This document shows, piece by piece, positions 24,801-35,575 of a stretch of DNA of 64,000 bases. The stretch is from the NCBI GenBank assembly GCA_964017195.1, contig OZ024896.1, forward strand, positions 32,974,307 through 33,038,306. The letters are read 5' to 3'. The first letter of the stretch is position 1. Each line of letters begins with the position of its first letter. The translations under genes and the position numbers were made by a program. The notes under the pieces were generated by a model, which saw nothing but the letters and a program-made list of their open reading frames with translations, made no database searches and was not told the DNA's origin. This stretch comes from Siderastrea radians (Eukaryota; Cnidaria; Anthozoa; Scleractinia; Rhizangiidae).

Positions 24801-25411
24801 GTGGGTAGAGGTGACACACCCCCGCCCAAAAAAACAAAACTTTACCGAGACTCCTCACCCCCCTCCGGAGAGGAGCGGGAATTTCAAACAAAAACGTCAA
24901 CGTCTGACAAAATTTGATGCTAATCGATGCTAATTGTTACTTACAATGGGTAACAAATTCCTATTTGGATCTGAATAGCTTATTTCTATTATTTGTATTC
25001 TGTTGATCTGAAGTACAGTATGTCGATCCAAACATCACAATGGTAGCAAATGAAGGTCTTTGGTATATGTTATGGGAGAAAAATATCACACAAATAGTAG
25101 CGCCCTCGCTTAAAAACGCTTTGTCAGAGGCCAAGAGACGTCGTCACAAAATCGATGGGTCCATAGAAAGGGTCGTGTCAAACTGCAAAACGAAGACCCT
25201 CACTAAACGCTTTAGACAGAGGCAAGAGACACAAAAATCGATGGAACGCGATGACGGTTACCTCGACCAGTGACGATACCTCGTTAAAGACAAATTTAAT
25301 TTTTATGTAAGCCCCATTGACCCTATCAAAAACAGAAGACCATGAAAGCCATTTCATACTCAGCCAGATGTCACATGATGATGACGATGACGACGACGAC
25401 GACGACGTTGT

Positions 25412-25448
<37 letters not shown>

Positions 25449-26760
25449 AGAAAGTGTGGTTAAAACGGTTTAGAAAGTGACCTTTATGGTGTAACTGGTG
25501 AGTTTCAATCCAATTTGTCAGTTTCCGCTTATTTTCGTTTTCAGACAACAACGCTGGCATTAGCGGGATTTTTGCCCTGGAATGTTGCCCAATCAACAAG
25601 GCACAGGAAATGATGGATGTGAACTTCTTCGGTACTCTCCGGATGATAAAGGCTGTATTACCCAGCATGAAAGCGAGGCAGAGTGGTCACATCATTAACT
25701 GCACGTCTGAAATGGGGGTCATTGGCGTTCCGTTTCATGATATTTACGCAGCGTCAAAGTTTGCTGTTGAGGGCCTCACTGAGAGCTTGGCTCCAATGCT
25801 GCGCCAGTTTAATATCAGGTAAACAGGTAACCTAGTAAAACTAAAAATTGTGTTTACAATCGATCAAACCTGCCTTACATGTCTAGCATGAAAAATTTTT
25901 AATTTTGAGTAAGATGGCGGCCCTCCTGGCCGCCATTTTGGATGACGTAACATGCCTCCAGCGGCACCACAATCCATATATTTACTTCATCTTGTAGAGC
26001 ACATCACAGGCTATCTGCCATTGGCGAAATCCTGTGGAAAAAAGTATTGTAAGTGGTGAATCCCCCCCCCTTGTACCACGGTGGGGGTATGAGTTTGCTG
26101 GTACGGCCCAGGTTTAACGTAATTACAATGCCTCTAAATTTCCAGAGATATTCTTGATTTTGTGATTTGCCTCCACACTGTAACCTCTGATGACGTCATC
26201 ATTTATTTTCTTTTAACTTGAATATCTCTGGAATGAGAGAAGATATTACAAAAAAGAATACATCATTTTTCTTCATCTTGAAAGGCGTTTAAAATCAGCG
26301 TGACTTCGTTTTTACTTCTTAGGCACTTTAAAACTGGAATCCTTTGACAATCATAATTATGTGTACGCGCACTGAAGTTTTCCACAACGTCTTTATCTTC
26401 CTTTGCCTCCACAGATGTACCATACTAGAGCCAGGCCCCGTGGCTACTCCGATCGTGCAAAATTTAAAAGTCTGGGGTGAATCTATAGATGACTCAACCG
26501 CTGACCAGAAGACGCAAGAGTTTCTTAAGGCTTATAGGGAAATGGTTGACGAGGTCGTACCTCGTGGACTGGAACCGAGCAAGATAGCGGCTGTTGTGAA
26601 AGAAATAATTTTGGGCAAAAATACCAACTTTCGATGCCAGACAAATGATGATTTCTTGGCGGTGAGTGAAATTGCCTCAAAACTGAAAGATCCAGGGTCC
26701 AATGAGCAGATTGATTTGATTGAAAAACGATTATACGGAGAGCAGAAGGGTGAAAATTAA
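18843..26760 (+). CDS. SDR gene B: retinol dehydrogenase 8 / 17-beta-HSD1-like, three exons
   Basis: Paralog of gene A with the same exon plan: 18843-19107, 25545-25818 and 26415-26760, joined to 294 aa. Cofactor loop SGCSSGIG (9-16), Arg38, YNNAG ending at 93, N115, S143, Y156, K160 and PGPV are all present, so it should be catalytically competent. One extra residue in exon 3 (AVSE for AGE) accounts for the length difference from A. Intron 1 is 6.4 kb: both ends match introns 1 of A and C, and about 5.5 kb of inserted repeats fill the middle. These shared intron ends support pairing this exon 1 with this exon 2. No AATAAA is seen close downstream. Substrate not known. Confidence 0.87.
21341..21740. 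mobile_element. ~400-bp element of TAGTTGTCGACAACTA inverted repeats
   Basis: Ends GGCCGCCACAGACTTGACTA and the inverse GGCCTCCACAGACTAGACTA. The interior repeats TAGTTGTCGACAACTA-like palindromes at least five times. TGA flanks both ends, a possible 3-bp duplication. Confidence 0.6.
22237..23727. mobile_element. 1.49-kb foldback element with ~67-bp ends
   Basis: 22237-22304 is the inverse of 23661-23727 (TTAAGGACGGTGCCTCCTTT against its partner, continuing through TGCGCATC and GGGATATT). Inner blocks such as AAGATCTGCTTT occur three times in alternating orientation (about 22926, 23393, 23592). A LINE fragment sits in the loop between the arms. Confidence 0.7.
22966..23229 (-). pseudogene. 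Fragment of a non-LTR retrotransposon ORF2
   Basis: The minus-strand frame gives WKTLFLNIVDKHAPI, then SDWANFKKIRNQVNNE, then a YYKN...GNSRTTW block. This is the linker between the endonuclease and reverse transcriptase of cnidarian CR1/L2-like LINEs. The middle looks deleted (the usual basic linker is missing), and no endonuclease or reverse transcriptase domain remains. Confidence 0.65.
24051..24538. mobile_element. ~490-bp element with GC-rich ends, intron 1 of gene B
   Basis: GTATCAGTCAACTCGCAGCT, then TCAACATCCCTCCCCGGGC, is mirrored by GGCCCGGGGGGGATGTTGA at the right end. CCCGGGCATTTGAA-like phrases repeat inside. It resembles the organisation of the element at 55777-56710. Confidence 0.6.
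25376..25449. repeat. GATGAC/GAC/GAT microsatellite
   Basis: A trinucleotide run in intron 1 of gene B, about 95 bp before exon 2. Confidence 0.95.
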
Positions 26761-27360
26761 AGAAATTAAACAGCCTCCCAGTCTAGACATTGAATTATTG
26801 GGTAGAGTTCCTTTAGCGAATTAAGAAGGAAATATCATTTCCCGTTTTATTTGTAGTTTTTAAACAATCTGAAGATTACAACTGGGACGGGCAACGGGTC
26901 GAAATGATCATTAAAATTGATGTCTGAATCTGGGGCGCGTTTTTCGAAAGCCCCGAAAACATTTTGGTCTCAAAGAGCCATTGAGACAAGTATGATCTAC
27001 TCGTTCTACAATTGCAAAGCTGTTATTTTAACATATCTTCAAGGTAAGAATTGTGTAACTTATAGGAAAGTATGATGCTTAGAAACTTATTTGTTTACCT
27101 GATACAGGTGAATTATCGTGCGCAAAATCGACCGGAAACTGAGTTTGGGGCTTTCGAGAAACGGACACCTGGTTTCGGAACTGTTTTTTTTTTCACCTTT
27201 GCGACTGGCATGAAGAAAAGTCAATTGAATGGTAAAAAGAAACATGTTGTTGAACATTCAAAAGAACTAAGAGAAGTTACAAATTTCTTTTTGATGTTAC
27301 TAGTTATTACCAGGACCATATTGACAATTCGTGAATTATTGCCGTTTTTTAATCGGCTTG

Positions 27361-27500
27361 TTATTAACTGAGCCCGAGAGCCGTATTGGGAGAATATTGC
27401 CCGAGGTCTTTCTGGTACGGACCGAGCGAAGCGAGGTCCATACAAGAAAGACTGAGGGCAATATTCTCCCAGTTAGGTCCCGAGCTAGTGAGAGTTAATA
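27361..27500. mobile_element. ~140-bp foldback
   Basis: GGGAGAATATTGCCC (27388-27402) and its inverse (27456-27470) form perfect inner stems. The outer parts TTATTAACTGAGCCCGAG and CTCGGGACCTAACTG pair imperfectly. Confidence 0.65.
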
Positions 27501-28808
27501 GGAAGTTTATTATATGACTGTGCCTAACACTTAATTACTTGAAAAGTGAGCCATGGTGAATTAGGATGAATGAAACACTAGCGGAAAGCATTCAAAACTC
27601 AGCAGTTTGAAATCGCACAAAAAAAGTAAAAACTTTCAAAGAAACTGTCTCTTTTCGTTTAGCTTCAGATCATTCCAACTATCTGAATCAAATGTACTTT
27701 CACATTTTCTATCTTCCCGCTTTATCAGACGGGCATTAACATCGCTCATAATGCCCGTGGGCATTACCGGAAAATCTGGCCCCGAGTATTGGCTAATCAC
27801 AGCGCACGTTATATATTTACAAGCTCTGGCCATATAATATTATAAAATAATATATTGTGGATCACTGGCTCCCCGCAGAATTGACTGAGCAAAATTTAAG
27901 TAAAATTTATCGTAAAGCACACACACTGTGCACCACATTTCATTAGACTGTCATTTAATATAAGGTCTGGGAAACTTTGTTTTTGAGAAGAAGGTGTCAC
28001 GAACTAAACCAAATTCTCTTGCACAAGGAATTCCTTTTCAGGCGAACTTTACCCTGGGTACCAGGTTTCTCTTGCGTGACCTGTTCCTTAGTAGAATTAT
28101 GGGAAAGCGGATACAACTAAAGGGGTATGTATCCAAAACGGAAAGAATATTGGAATCAGAAGCACTACCAATTTTTAAGCAATGACGTGTAAGTGTGAGT
28201 TTTCATGCGTTTCGGAATGTCTTCTTAGCTCATTGATTCAAATTCTTGAATTGATGACTGTACATTGCCCAGTACCTGACCCCTTCACTATGATCTGCTC
28301 TATCTCATCTGCCTTCTCGAAAGGAATTTATAATTTTGCGCCGAGTCAAAGTGCTTCGTGACAAATATGACGCAAGGCCTGTTTTAAACGTCATGCTATT
28401 GCCGTGCCAAGCTTGCTCTGAGCACGACACTGAACGACTACAGCACGAATTGTTTTCTAGTTGGCTTGGATTTTCTTATTGTTTTCGGGGATTATATTAC
28501 ATAACCACTGATGTCTTTTCACTGTCGAAAAAGATGGCGGCGGCTTTGATTGTAACAGGGGAATGCGGGACTGAAATAGTGGCTCATAACAACAGCAAAA
28601 TAATGCAGTGTTCCCCTCAACATATTCACCTCGACACATGCATTCCCCTCGACTCAGTCCCCTAAAGAATATTTACAATATAACGAAAAGGGAAGATAAA
28701 TTCATACCGTTTTATCATATACGATAACTGAAGATAATGCGCGCGTTGTGATTGGTCAATTTATTGTTATACTTGTATACCACATGAAAAATGTAGTTAT
28801 TTCATAAA

Positions 28809-28977
28809 AGCAATATACCACACATTTCTATGGTTTATTGGCTCAATCAACCACTCGTAAAGCTTGTTTGTAAATCACTCGCCTTCGGCTCGTGACTTAC
28901 AATCTCTTCTCGTGTTTTTCCAACATCCCACGTGGTTTATTGAGCCAATAAACCACAGAAATGTGTGGTATGTTGCT
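28809..28977. mobile_element. 169-bp foldback with 46-bp arms
   Basis: 28809-28854 and 28932-28977 are inverse copies with few mismatches (AGCAATATACCACACATTTC... on the left). No clear target duplication. Confidence 0.8.
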
Positions 28978-30004
28978 TAAATATTTATAGTTTGCTTACA
29001 ATGGGGAAATTGTATCAATCGCATTCTTATAGAACTAAATTAGCCGCGACCTCTAGCAAATAAAAAGGAATATTCGAAAGAATCATACCTCTATTTAAAT
29101 TTCTAGTCTATAATAATGTAATACATATGACGTCCGGGTTATTCCATGAAAAGTCCATAAATGCTGCGCCTCAGTGTTCTGCTTTTCACAGTGAGCCAAC
29201 TAAGCATACGACGCATATTTTTAAACTAAGCAAAACATGTTTCCTGTTCGCCTTTCATTCGAATCCTATAGTCCTTGCGGAATGACTTGTCTGTAATTCA
29301 CATACAGTGGAATTTTACTCTTGAGATAACCAATATTTGCATTAGAAAACCTCGACAGCAAACTGAAAAAATAAGAATGCTTTTTACCTGTCCCTGGGGG
29401 TTGTGATGTATTCACCAGTCCGGACCATAGACAGTTTTGTGAAATATGGCGTTAAGGGCCAAAACCCTCTACAAGTCCCAATTTTCCGCCCACATTTTTG
29501 TCTCCGATTGTTTTGTTCCTTGGGTCCCAAGGGCGTACCCCCTCGCTTCAGGTAAATAACCCTTACTTGGATTGAAATCTGTCCCTCTTTCAAACTAAAC
29601 ACTTATAATCTACCATTTAAATTTGCAAGTTATGAATTAAGCCCTGTACGGCAGAAGCACCACGTATGAAAGCAAGTTGTGCTACTACCGTACAGCACGG
29701 CAGCGCTTGCCGTGCTATAAGGCGGTGGCGCTAGTTGGTTAAACGTCGTTCCAAAACTGAACTCAATGCGAACTTTTATTTGGCACGTGTGTTACTTATC
29801 TAAAAGGAACGACGCCTTCCACAAGTCTCTGTTGAGCTTATTAAGTCCGTCTCCGACGAGGTGAAAGCAGATTATGTGACGTCAAAGGTTGCGCAGACAT
29901 TATCGATATCATGACCCTCAACTATGAATCGCGACACAGTTCTCTACCAGCACCACAAACGTGGCATTGTACCCACGCACCCAGTGTGCACGCTGAAAAA
30001 GAAG

Positions 30005-30042
30005 TTGCGTGCCTGACAGTCACAAGCCACATTCACTTGTAC
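30005..30042. promoter_or_regulatory. Conserved upstream block of gene C
   Basis: TTGCGTGCCTGACAGTCACA followed by AGCC...CACTTG. It ends 505 bp before the ATG; a MITE lies in between. One arm of the palindrome has a mismatch relative to gene A. Confidence 0.4.
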
Positions 30043-30194
30043 TTGATTTTATGAGACTAATTTAAATCCTCTGCTTGACGGTTTGTGTGCATAACTCTGA
30101 AACATGAAACACTAACTTGAACAAACAACTGAAATACTATAGCACAGCCGGCTAAGTCAAGGGCCGGGGGCCTTGCAGTTGGGCAATTCATTCA

Positions 30195-30480
30195 CCGGGG
30201 GAGGGGGACTCCCATACTAAAGTGACGGGGGTGATTGGGTCAAAATTTGCGGCTTGGTACCCCTTAGGGTACTAAAATCTAAAATTAGTATCGTCAGACT
30301 ATAGCGGTATCTCTTGGGGTTTTGAGACGGAAAATAAGACAGGAGGATAGTTAACTGATGATTTCTATCAGATGTTTTTTCGTAACAGTTGGCACCTCGT
30401 ACGGGTAAAACTAGAGGTCTTATGCAAAATTTGCGACGATCACCCCTGTCACTCTTGCATGGGAGCCCCCTTCCCCTGGG
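30195..30480. mobile_element. 286-bp MITE 67 bp upstream of gene C
   Basis: Left end CCGGGGGAGGGGGACTCCCA, then ...GTGACGGGGGTGATTG. The right end is its inverse with scattered mismatches. Flanks ATTCATTCA and ATTATTCAT suggest an eroded 8-9-bp target duplication. Confidence 0.7.
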
Positions 30481-30547
30481 ATTATTCATATTTTCTTGCG
30501 TGATCGTGACCTGAGTTTTGTTCGTTGGTGTACATCATTAGCAAAAC

Positions 30548-33420
30548 ATGGCTCCCCAAATCGTTCTGATCTCTGGTTGTTCTAGCGGCATAGGACTCGC
30601 TACTGCTGTGCTTCTCGCTAAAGATGCTGAGAAACGCTTCAAGGTTTACGCCACCATGAGAAATCTGGCAAAGAAAGGACAACTGGAGGAAGAAGGAAAG
30701 GAATATCTTGGGGACACACTGATTATCAAGCGGTTGGATGTGTGTAGTGATGAATCAGTCAACAAAGCTGTGCAAGAACTGCTCGACACTGAAGGAAAAA
30801 TCGATGTGTTGTGTAAGTTTTAGGATGTTATTAGTTTTGCTTATGAGTCATCCGGAGAAGGGTTTTTCTCCCCGGGGTTTCTCTGCTCAGAAGAAGTCGA
30901 CGTGGAAGTATATCAGAATCGTTTGAATCGATAGATGAAGTGGAAATCCAAGCCGAAAAACGTCGCGTTCGACAGGAATTGATGCCAGTCGGTGCTTAAG
31001 TTAATCTTACTGACGATCACTAACTCGCCGAATGTCAATCCCTACTGTAAACTAAATTCTTCATACAACTGTGTCAGTTTCCAGAAAAATGATACCCTAT
31101 TCTAAACCCATTCTGTCTGATTTACATACCCTATCCCAGACTAAACTGGTTAAAAACAGGAGTTCTGTTGGAAATCTGGTTGGAAACCATACCCTACAGA
31201 GCGGGACATACCCATATATCGTATATATGGGAGTGCCCCCACTCCGGTGTGGGGCGGAGGGGGGGGGGGGTGAACAAATTCCTGTTTTTGGTCTGAATAG
31301 CTTGTATATATTCTGTTTATCTGAAGTACAGTATATCGATCCAGATTACAGTGATTTCAAGTGGCGGTTATTGTATGTAATCGGAGAAAATTTTACACAA
31401 ATAGTTGAGCTATCTCTTCAACGCTTTGTCAGAGGCCAAGGGGCAAAATAAATGGGTCAGTCTACAAAACAAAGACCCTTGCTAAAATGCCCTTTCAGAT
31501 GCAACGAGACACGAAATTGAAGGGTCTTGGTTTTATAGAAAAGGCTTGGTGAAACTGAAAACGAAGACCTGCTGACCTTGTTCAAAACAGAAGACCACGA
31601 AAGTCAGTTTATATTCAGCACATGCACTTTGTAATAATTATTGTTAGTTGCGTTTTAAGTTCGGATTTCAGATACTGTTGAAAGTCACAGCAACCAAGAG
31701 ATTCAAAACGTTTAACCATTTTCTGTTTCCGTTTAGTTAACAATGCTGGCATTGGTGCGATTTGTGCATTGGAGTGTTTTCCAATTAACAAGGCACAGGA
31801 AATGATGGATGTGAACTTCTTTGGCACTCTCCGGTTGATAAAGGCTGTATTACCCAGCATGAAAGCGAGGCAGACTGGTCACATCATTAACTGCAGCTCT
31901 GAAATAGGAGTTGTTGGCATCCCGTTCTATGATATTTATGCAGCGTCGAAGTTCGCTGTTGAGGGACTCACTGAGAGCTTAGCTCCAATGCTGCGCCAGT
32001 TCAATATAAGGTAAACAGACAATCTTTTAAGGCTAACAACACTTTCAATGGATAAAAAATGTAAACAAAAAAAAAAAAAGAAAAAGAAAAGAAATGAAAA
32101 CGCCCACGGCAACAACACTTTGTATTAATATACAGCTATTTCAATTAACGTTGGCGGAAAGCCCATAAGATAAGACCGCAAGGTGATATGGGCAATTGAT
32201 TAATAAATTTACTAAGCTTAGCTATGGCTCACCCCTACAGAAAACATATAACACAGACAGGTGTTAATGGTACTTTCACCCATCCTACGGCAGTGACAAA
32301 CGTGAAATTACAGCAGAATCACAAACGATTTACAGTTACTACCTTTCGGTCTTGTTGCGTAAGCGCGACGCCTTAAAAATCGACAACGTTAATTGAATTA
32401 GCTGTATTCGTGGACGTGAAACTTAGCTTTGGTACGCTACACTGTTTCATTGTGTTCACACTTGCTGTTAGGACCAGGATATGTGTGTGCTAACCTTAAT
32501 TCCAATTAATAGCGGATTAGCTTCCTGGGGTAAATTATGTGTTAGGTTTAATATTAAAGGTATAGGTGCGTCGTGCAGACTTGACAGACATGAATGATCT
32601 GCATGATCACACTAGTTAGTTTGTTGAGGGTATGCCAAATAAGTAAATAAATAAATAAATAAATAGTAACAAACTTGTCTTTGGAACCTTAGTTGTAATG
32701 ACGTGTTAGGCTGGCAGATGACCCGAATGTTTGCATATATACGCTGTTCTGATTTCCTACCGATATCAATCCATGTCAATGCTGGCTAGTATTAAGGTCA
32801 GAAAAACATTCGATCCGCCTAAAAATCAGACATGTACATTTGCTTAAGCAAAACGAATCACAGTTTTGGGCCAAATTCGATTCCAGATGGGTTTCAACCG
32901 CCAATTTACCGCCAGTCTTGTAATCACTTTTGTACACTTAAGTGACGGTCGGGTCAAAACGCGTATCTCTGCGACAAATATTAGTGTGGTTTCCCCCAAC
33001 AATTGGACCCTTTTACACACATATGCATGTACGCTTTAAATTTCCATAACTGCTTTATGCTTCTTTTCTTTCCACAGATGTACCATACTAGAGCCAGGCC
33101 CCGTGGCAACCGCAATGGTGCAAAAATTGGAAGCCTGGGGAGAATCCATAGACAACTCAACCGCTGATCAAAAGACGCAAGAGTTGTTGAAAGTTTGGTT
33201 TGATATGTTTCCAGAAGTGGCAGGCACCGCATTAAAATCTAGCAAGATAGCTGAGACTGTGAAAGGAATAATTTTGGGTGAAAATACTAACTTTCGTTGC
33301 CAGACAAATGTTGATTTCTTCGCCGAAGAAATTGCCTCAAAACTAAAAGATCCAACCTCCAATGAACCAGTTGATTTGATTGAAAAACGATTATACGCAG
33401 ACTGGAAGGATGAAAATTAA
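30548..33420 (+). CDS. SDR gene C: retinol dehydrogenase 8 / 17-beta-HSD1-like, three exons
   Basis: Exons 30548-30812, 31737-32010 and 33078-33420; phases 1 and 2; 293 aa. All hallmark residues are present: SGCSSGIG 9-16, Arg38, FNNAG ending at 93, N115, S143, Y156, K160, PGPV 186-189. Exon 1 begins M-A-P-Q like genes D and E rather than M-A-S-Q like A and B, yet its introns and upstream block group it with A and B. Exon 3 differs most from A and B between residues 200 and 230, the region that shapes the substrate pocket in HSD17B1. AATAAA lies at 33509-33514. An (AAAT)n run occurs at 32641-32665 in intron 2. Likely a soluble NADP(H) oxidoreductase for a lipid-like substrate (inferred). Confidence 0.9.
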
Positions 33421-35378
33421 AAGTTACAGTTAAACGGCTTTTTCAGTCTAGATATTGAATTATTGGGAAGCTTTCTTACGGATTTTAAGGAAACTTATTA
33501 CCTTGGCGAATAAATGATCTTATGAAGCTAGCTTGGCTGTTAATGGCTGAGGTCAGTTTACATATGGGAGTTCTATTTGAGGCATATTTTTAAAAGCTAG
33601 TGAACGCCAAGATTCAGGCCTCTTTTTCTTGAGCTTCATCAAAAAAGCTCGGCCTTGGCAATATACACTATCAGTATGGGTTAAGCGGGCGAAAAGCATA
33701 AAGATGGATGATCATTTTCCGTTCAATTAATCAGTGATTAAATAAATCCTATGATAGGGGTGTTCGTTCGTGGAATCGGAGCTTCCGTTCAACGGTAAAG
33801 CTCGGTAACGATTCCTATCACGCTTTCCTGATCATTCAGAGACCACAGGAGGAAGAGATGGGTAAATTCATCAGATAGTTGTTCTAACTCGGCATAAAAA
33901 TTTCAACGTCGATTCTGGATTGGCTTTAAGGAAATTTAGTTCTCCCTGTTGTCTGTCAGGGGTTCGGCTTCTGTGTCTGTTTAGCTATGCGTTTTGTTGA
34001 TCTGGTTATAAGTAGTTGGTCTTTACATTTGTCATAGAAAAATGAGATTGTAACAAGAAATTTGTTCTTTCAACCAACAGAATAATAATAATAATAATAA
34101 TAATAGTAATAATAATAATAAATTACAAATTCCTTGGCTTCTTGGTGTCAGTTTGGTCTGTAGGGTAGCTTCCTGCAATTTCTTGCCATCTTCTCTAGAT
34201 CACTAGCTTTAGAGTGTAACTCATTAATAAAGATTATTGAAATGCGTCCTGTGCCATATTTCTTTTTTCTAGTTGAAGTTTTCGACAAGGTTTTGGAAAC
34301 TTTGGAAAAGAAGGAGCAGTTGCCAAATACTTAAACTCGATTTAAAAAAATCTCTTCATACTAAAAAAATATTGATCTAATACTGACTTGGCCCCATTGT
34401 GACTGGGTTCACGTGACATGTGCGCCCTTACTAAAATTACTGGATGCAACCAGGAGCCCATGATGCAACGTAAAGAATCTACAAACCCGAGGGGGGGGGG
34501 TACTCCCTATAATGGCCTATACGGGGAGGCTCCACCCGAAAGGGTCCCTTTTTCAGGCTTCAGGTATATGAAAGGGTAGGGATTTCACGAGCTGAAGTAT
34601 ATGAAAGGGTAGGGAAATCTGTCATTTAGGTATTTAAAAGGGCCTTTAATTAAAATGTTTCGAGTAGACGCACCTTATGACTGTATCATTTTAATTTATT
34701 AAATGCTACATAAAAACGACAAGGAGACTTCCTTTCAAGGGTTTAGAAAAGGGATGCAGTATTCTTAAGTGGGTATGTGAAAGGGGTACTATTTTTCAAT
34801 GGAAGGTATACGAAAAGGGTACCTTTTCTGTCAAAAATGGTATATAAACGGGTAAGGGTTGGACCTCGGGGCGGAGCCTCTCCGGATAAAACTGTTTTGA
34901 GTGCCCCCCCCCCCGGGTCTACAAACTGGAAAGAGTGCCATCAAATCAAAAGACTGCCAAAATATTTAAGTGTCTGAGTTGTAAGCGTGAGTTTCTTGAT
35001 GGCGGTTAGAATGTTCCCTAACCTTGTGCTGTCTCTGTGTGAAAAACAGGTTGCTTTCCAGCAGCAATTTTCAAACCACACCACCAAAAAATCTAACACT
35101 CAAAAGTCAGGCGACACAAAAGTGACGCAAGTGGTCAAGGAAGTCACGCATACTTCCCACACGTGGGACGCTAACTACTCCAAATTTACCCCTCGGGCAT
35201 TTTTTTGCGGTCGAATGCAAGGGAGATCGAGCGTTCGTTTTCGTTTTTCAGGCTTCTTTAACAACCAAGCCTTCATCGGTATTCAAGGAGACGCAATTCA
35301 AAACATACATCATGCCTCACAAAGGGAGAAAGCTAGCACAGCAATGGCGAAACCAAACCAAGTCGCGCATTGTTAATC
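33421..35378. other. Intergenic between genes C and D
   Basis: Gene C 3' flank related to that of gene A, an (AAT)n microsatellite at 34081-34122, then the element at 34487. No gene seen. Confidence 0.5.
34487..34917. mobile_element. 431-bp G-run/C-run MITE with perfect 9-bp target duplication
   Basis: Starts CCGAGGGGGGGGGGTACTCC and ends GTGCCCCCCCCCCCCGGG. TCTACAAAC is repeated directly at 34478-34486 and 34918-34926. The interior has several GTATATGAAAGGGTA-like phrases. Same family as 15130-15550. Confidence 0.85.
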
Positions 35379-35408
35379 ATGGCTGCTTCTCAAATCGTAT
35401 TTATATAG
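35379..35408 (+). pseudogene. Possible relic of an SDR exon 1 start
   Basis: ATGGCTGCTTCTCAAATCGT resembles the start of exon 1 (M-A-S-Q-I-V) with one added codon, then runs into a stop within three codons. It lies 167 bp upstream of exon 1 of gene D. The match is short, so chance cannot be excluded. Confidence 0.35.
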
Positions 35409-35575
35409 TGGCATCACTGGCGGGGGAGAGGGTGGGATCGGCCATGGGAGCCGTAGAAAGAGGGCTACCTGGAGATTGCGTGACCCAGCCAAAACACAAG
35501 TGAAGAAATATTTCCGTTATGTAAGAGTCAGAGATAGGAGGTCTAGGTGGTTACGCACTATTATATACCGGTATC

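Larger units (their letters stand above)
19200..24900. other. Inserted repeat DNA inside intron 1 of gene B
   Basis: Similarity to introns 1 of A and C stops near 19200 and returns near 24900. The interval holds the elements listed at 21341, 22237 and 24051. 19201-21340 shows no gene and no clear element. Confidence 0.55.
26761..30004. other. Intergenic between genes B and C
   Basis: No gene seen. Holds the two foldbacks listed at 27361 and 28809. TGTAAGTGTGAGTTT (about 28189) recurs 3' of genes A (16356) and C (34980), a remnant of the duplicated unit. Confidence 0.5.
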
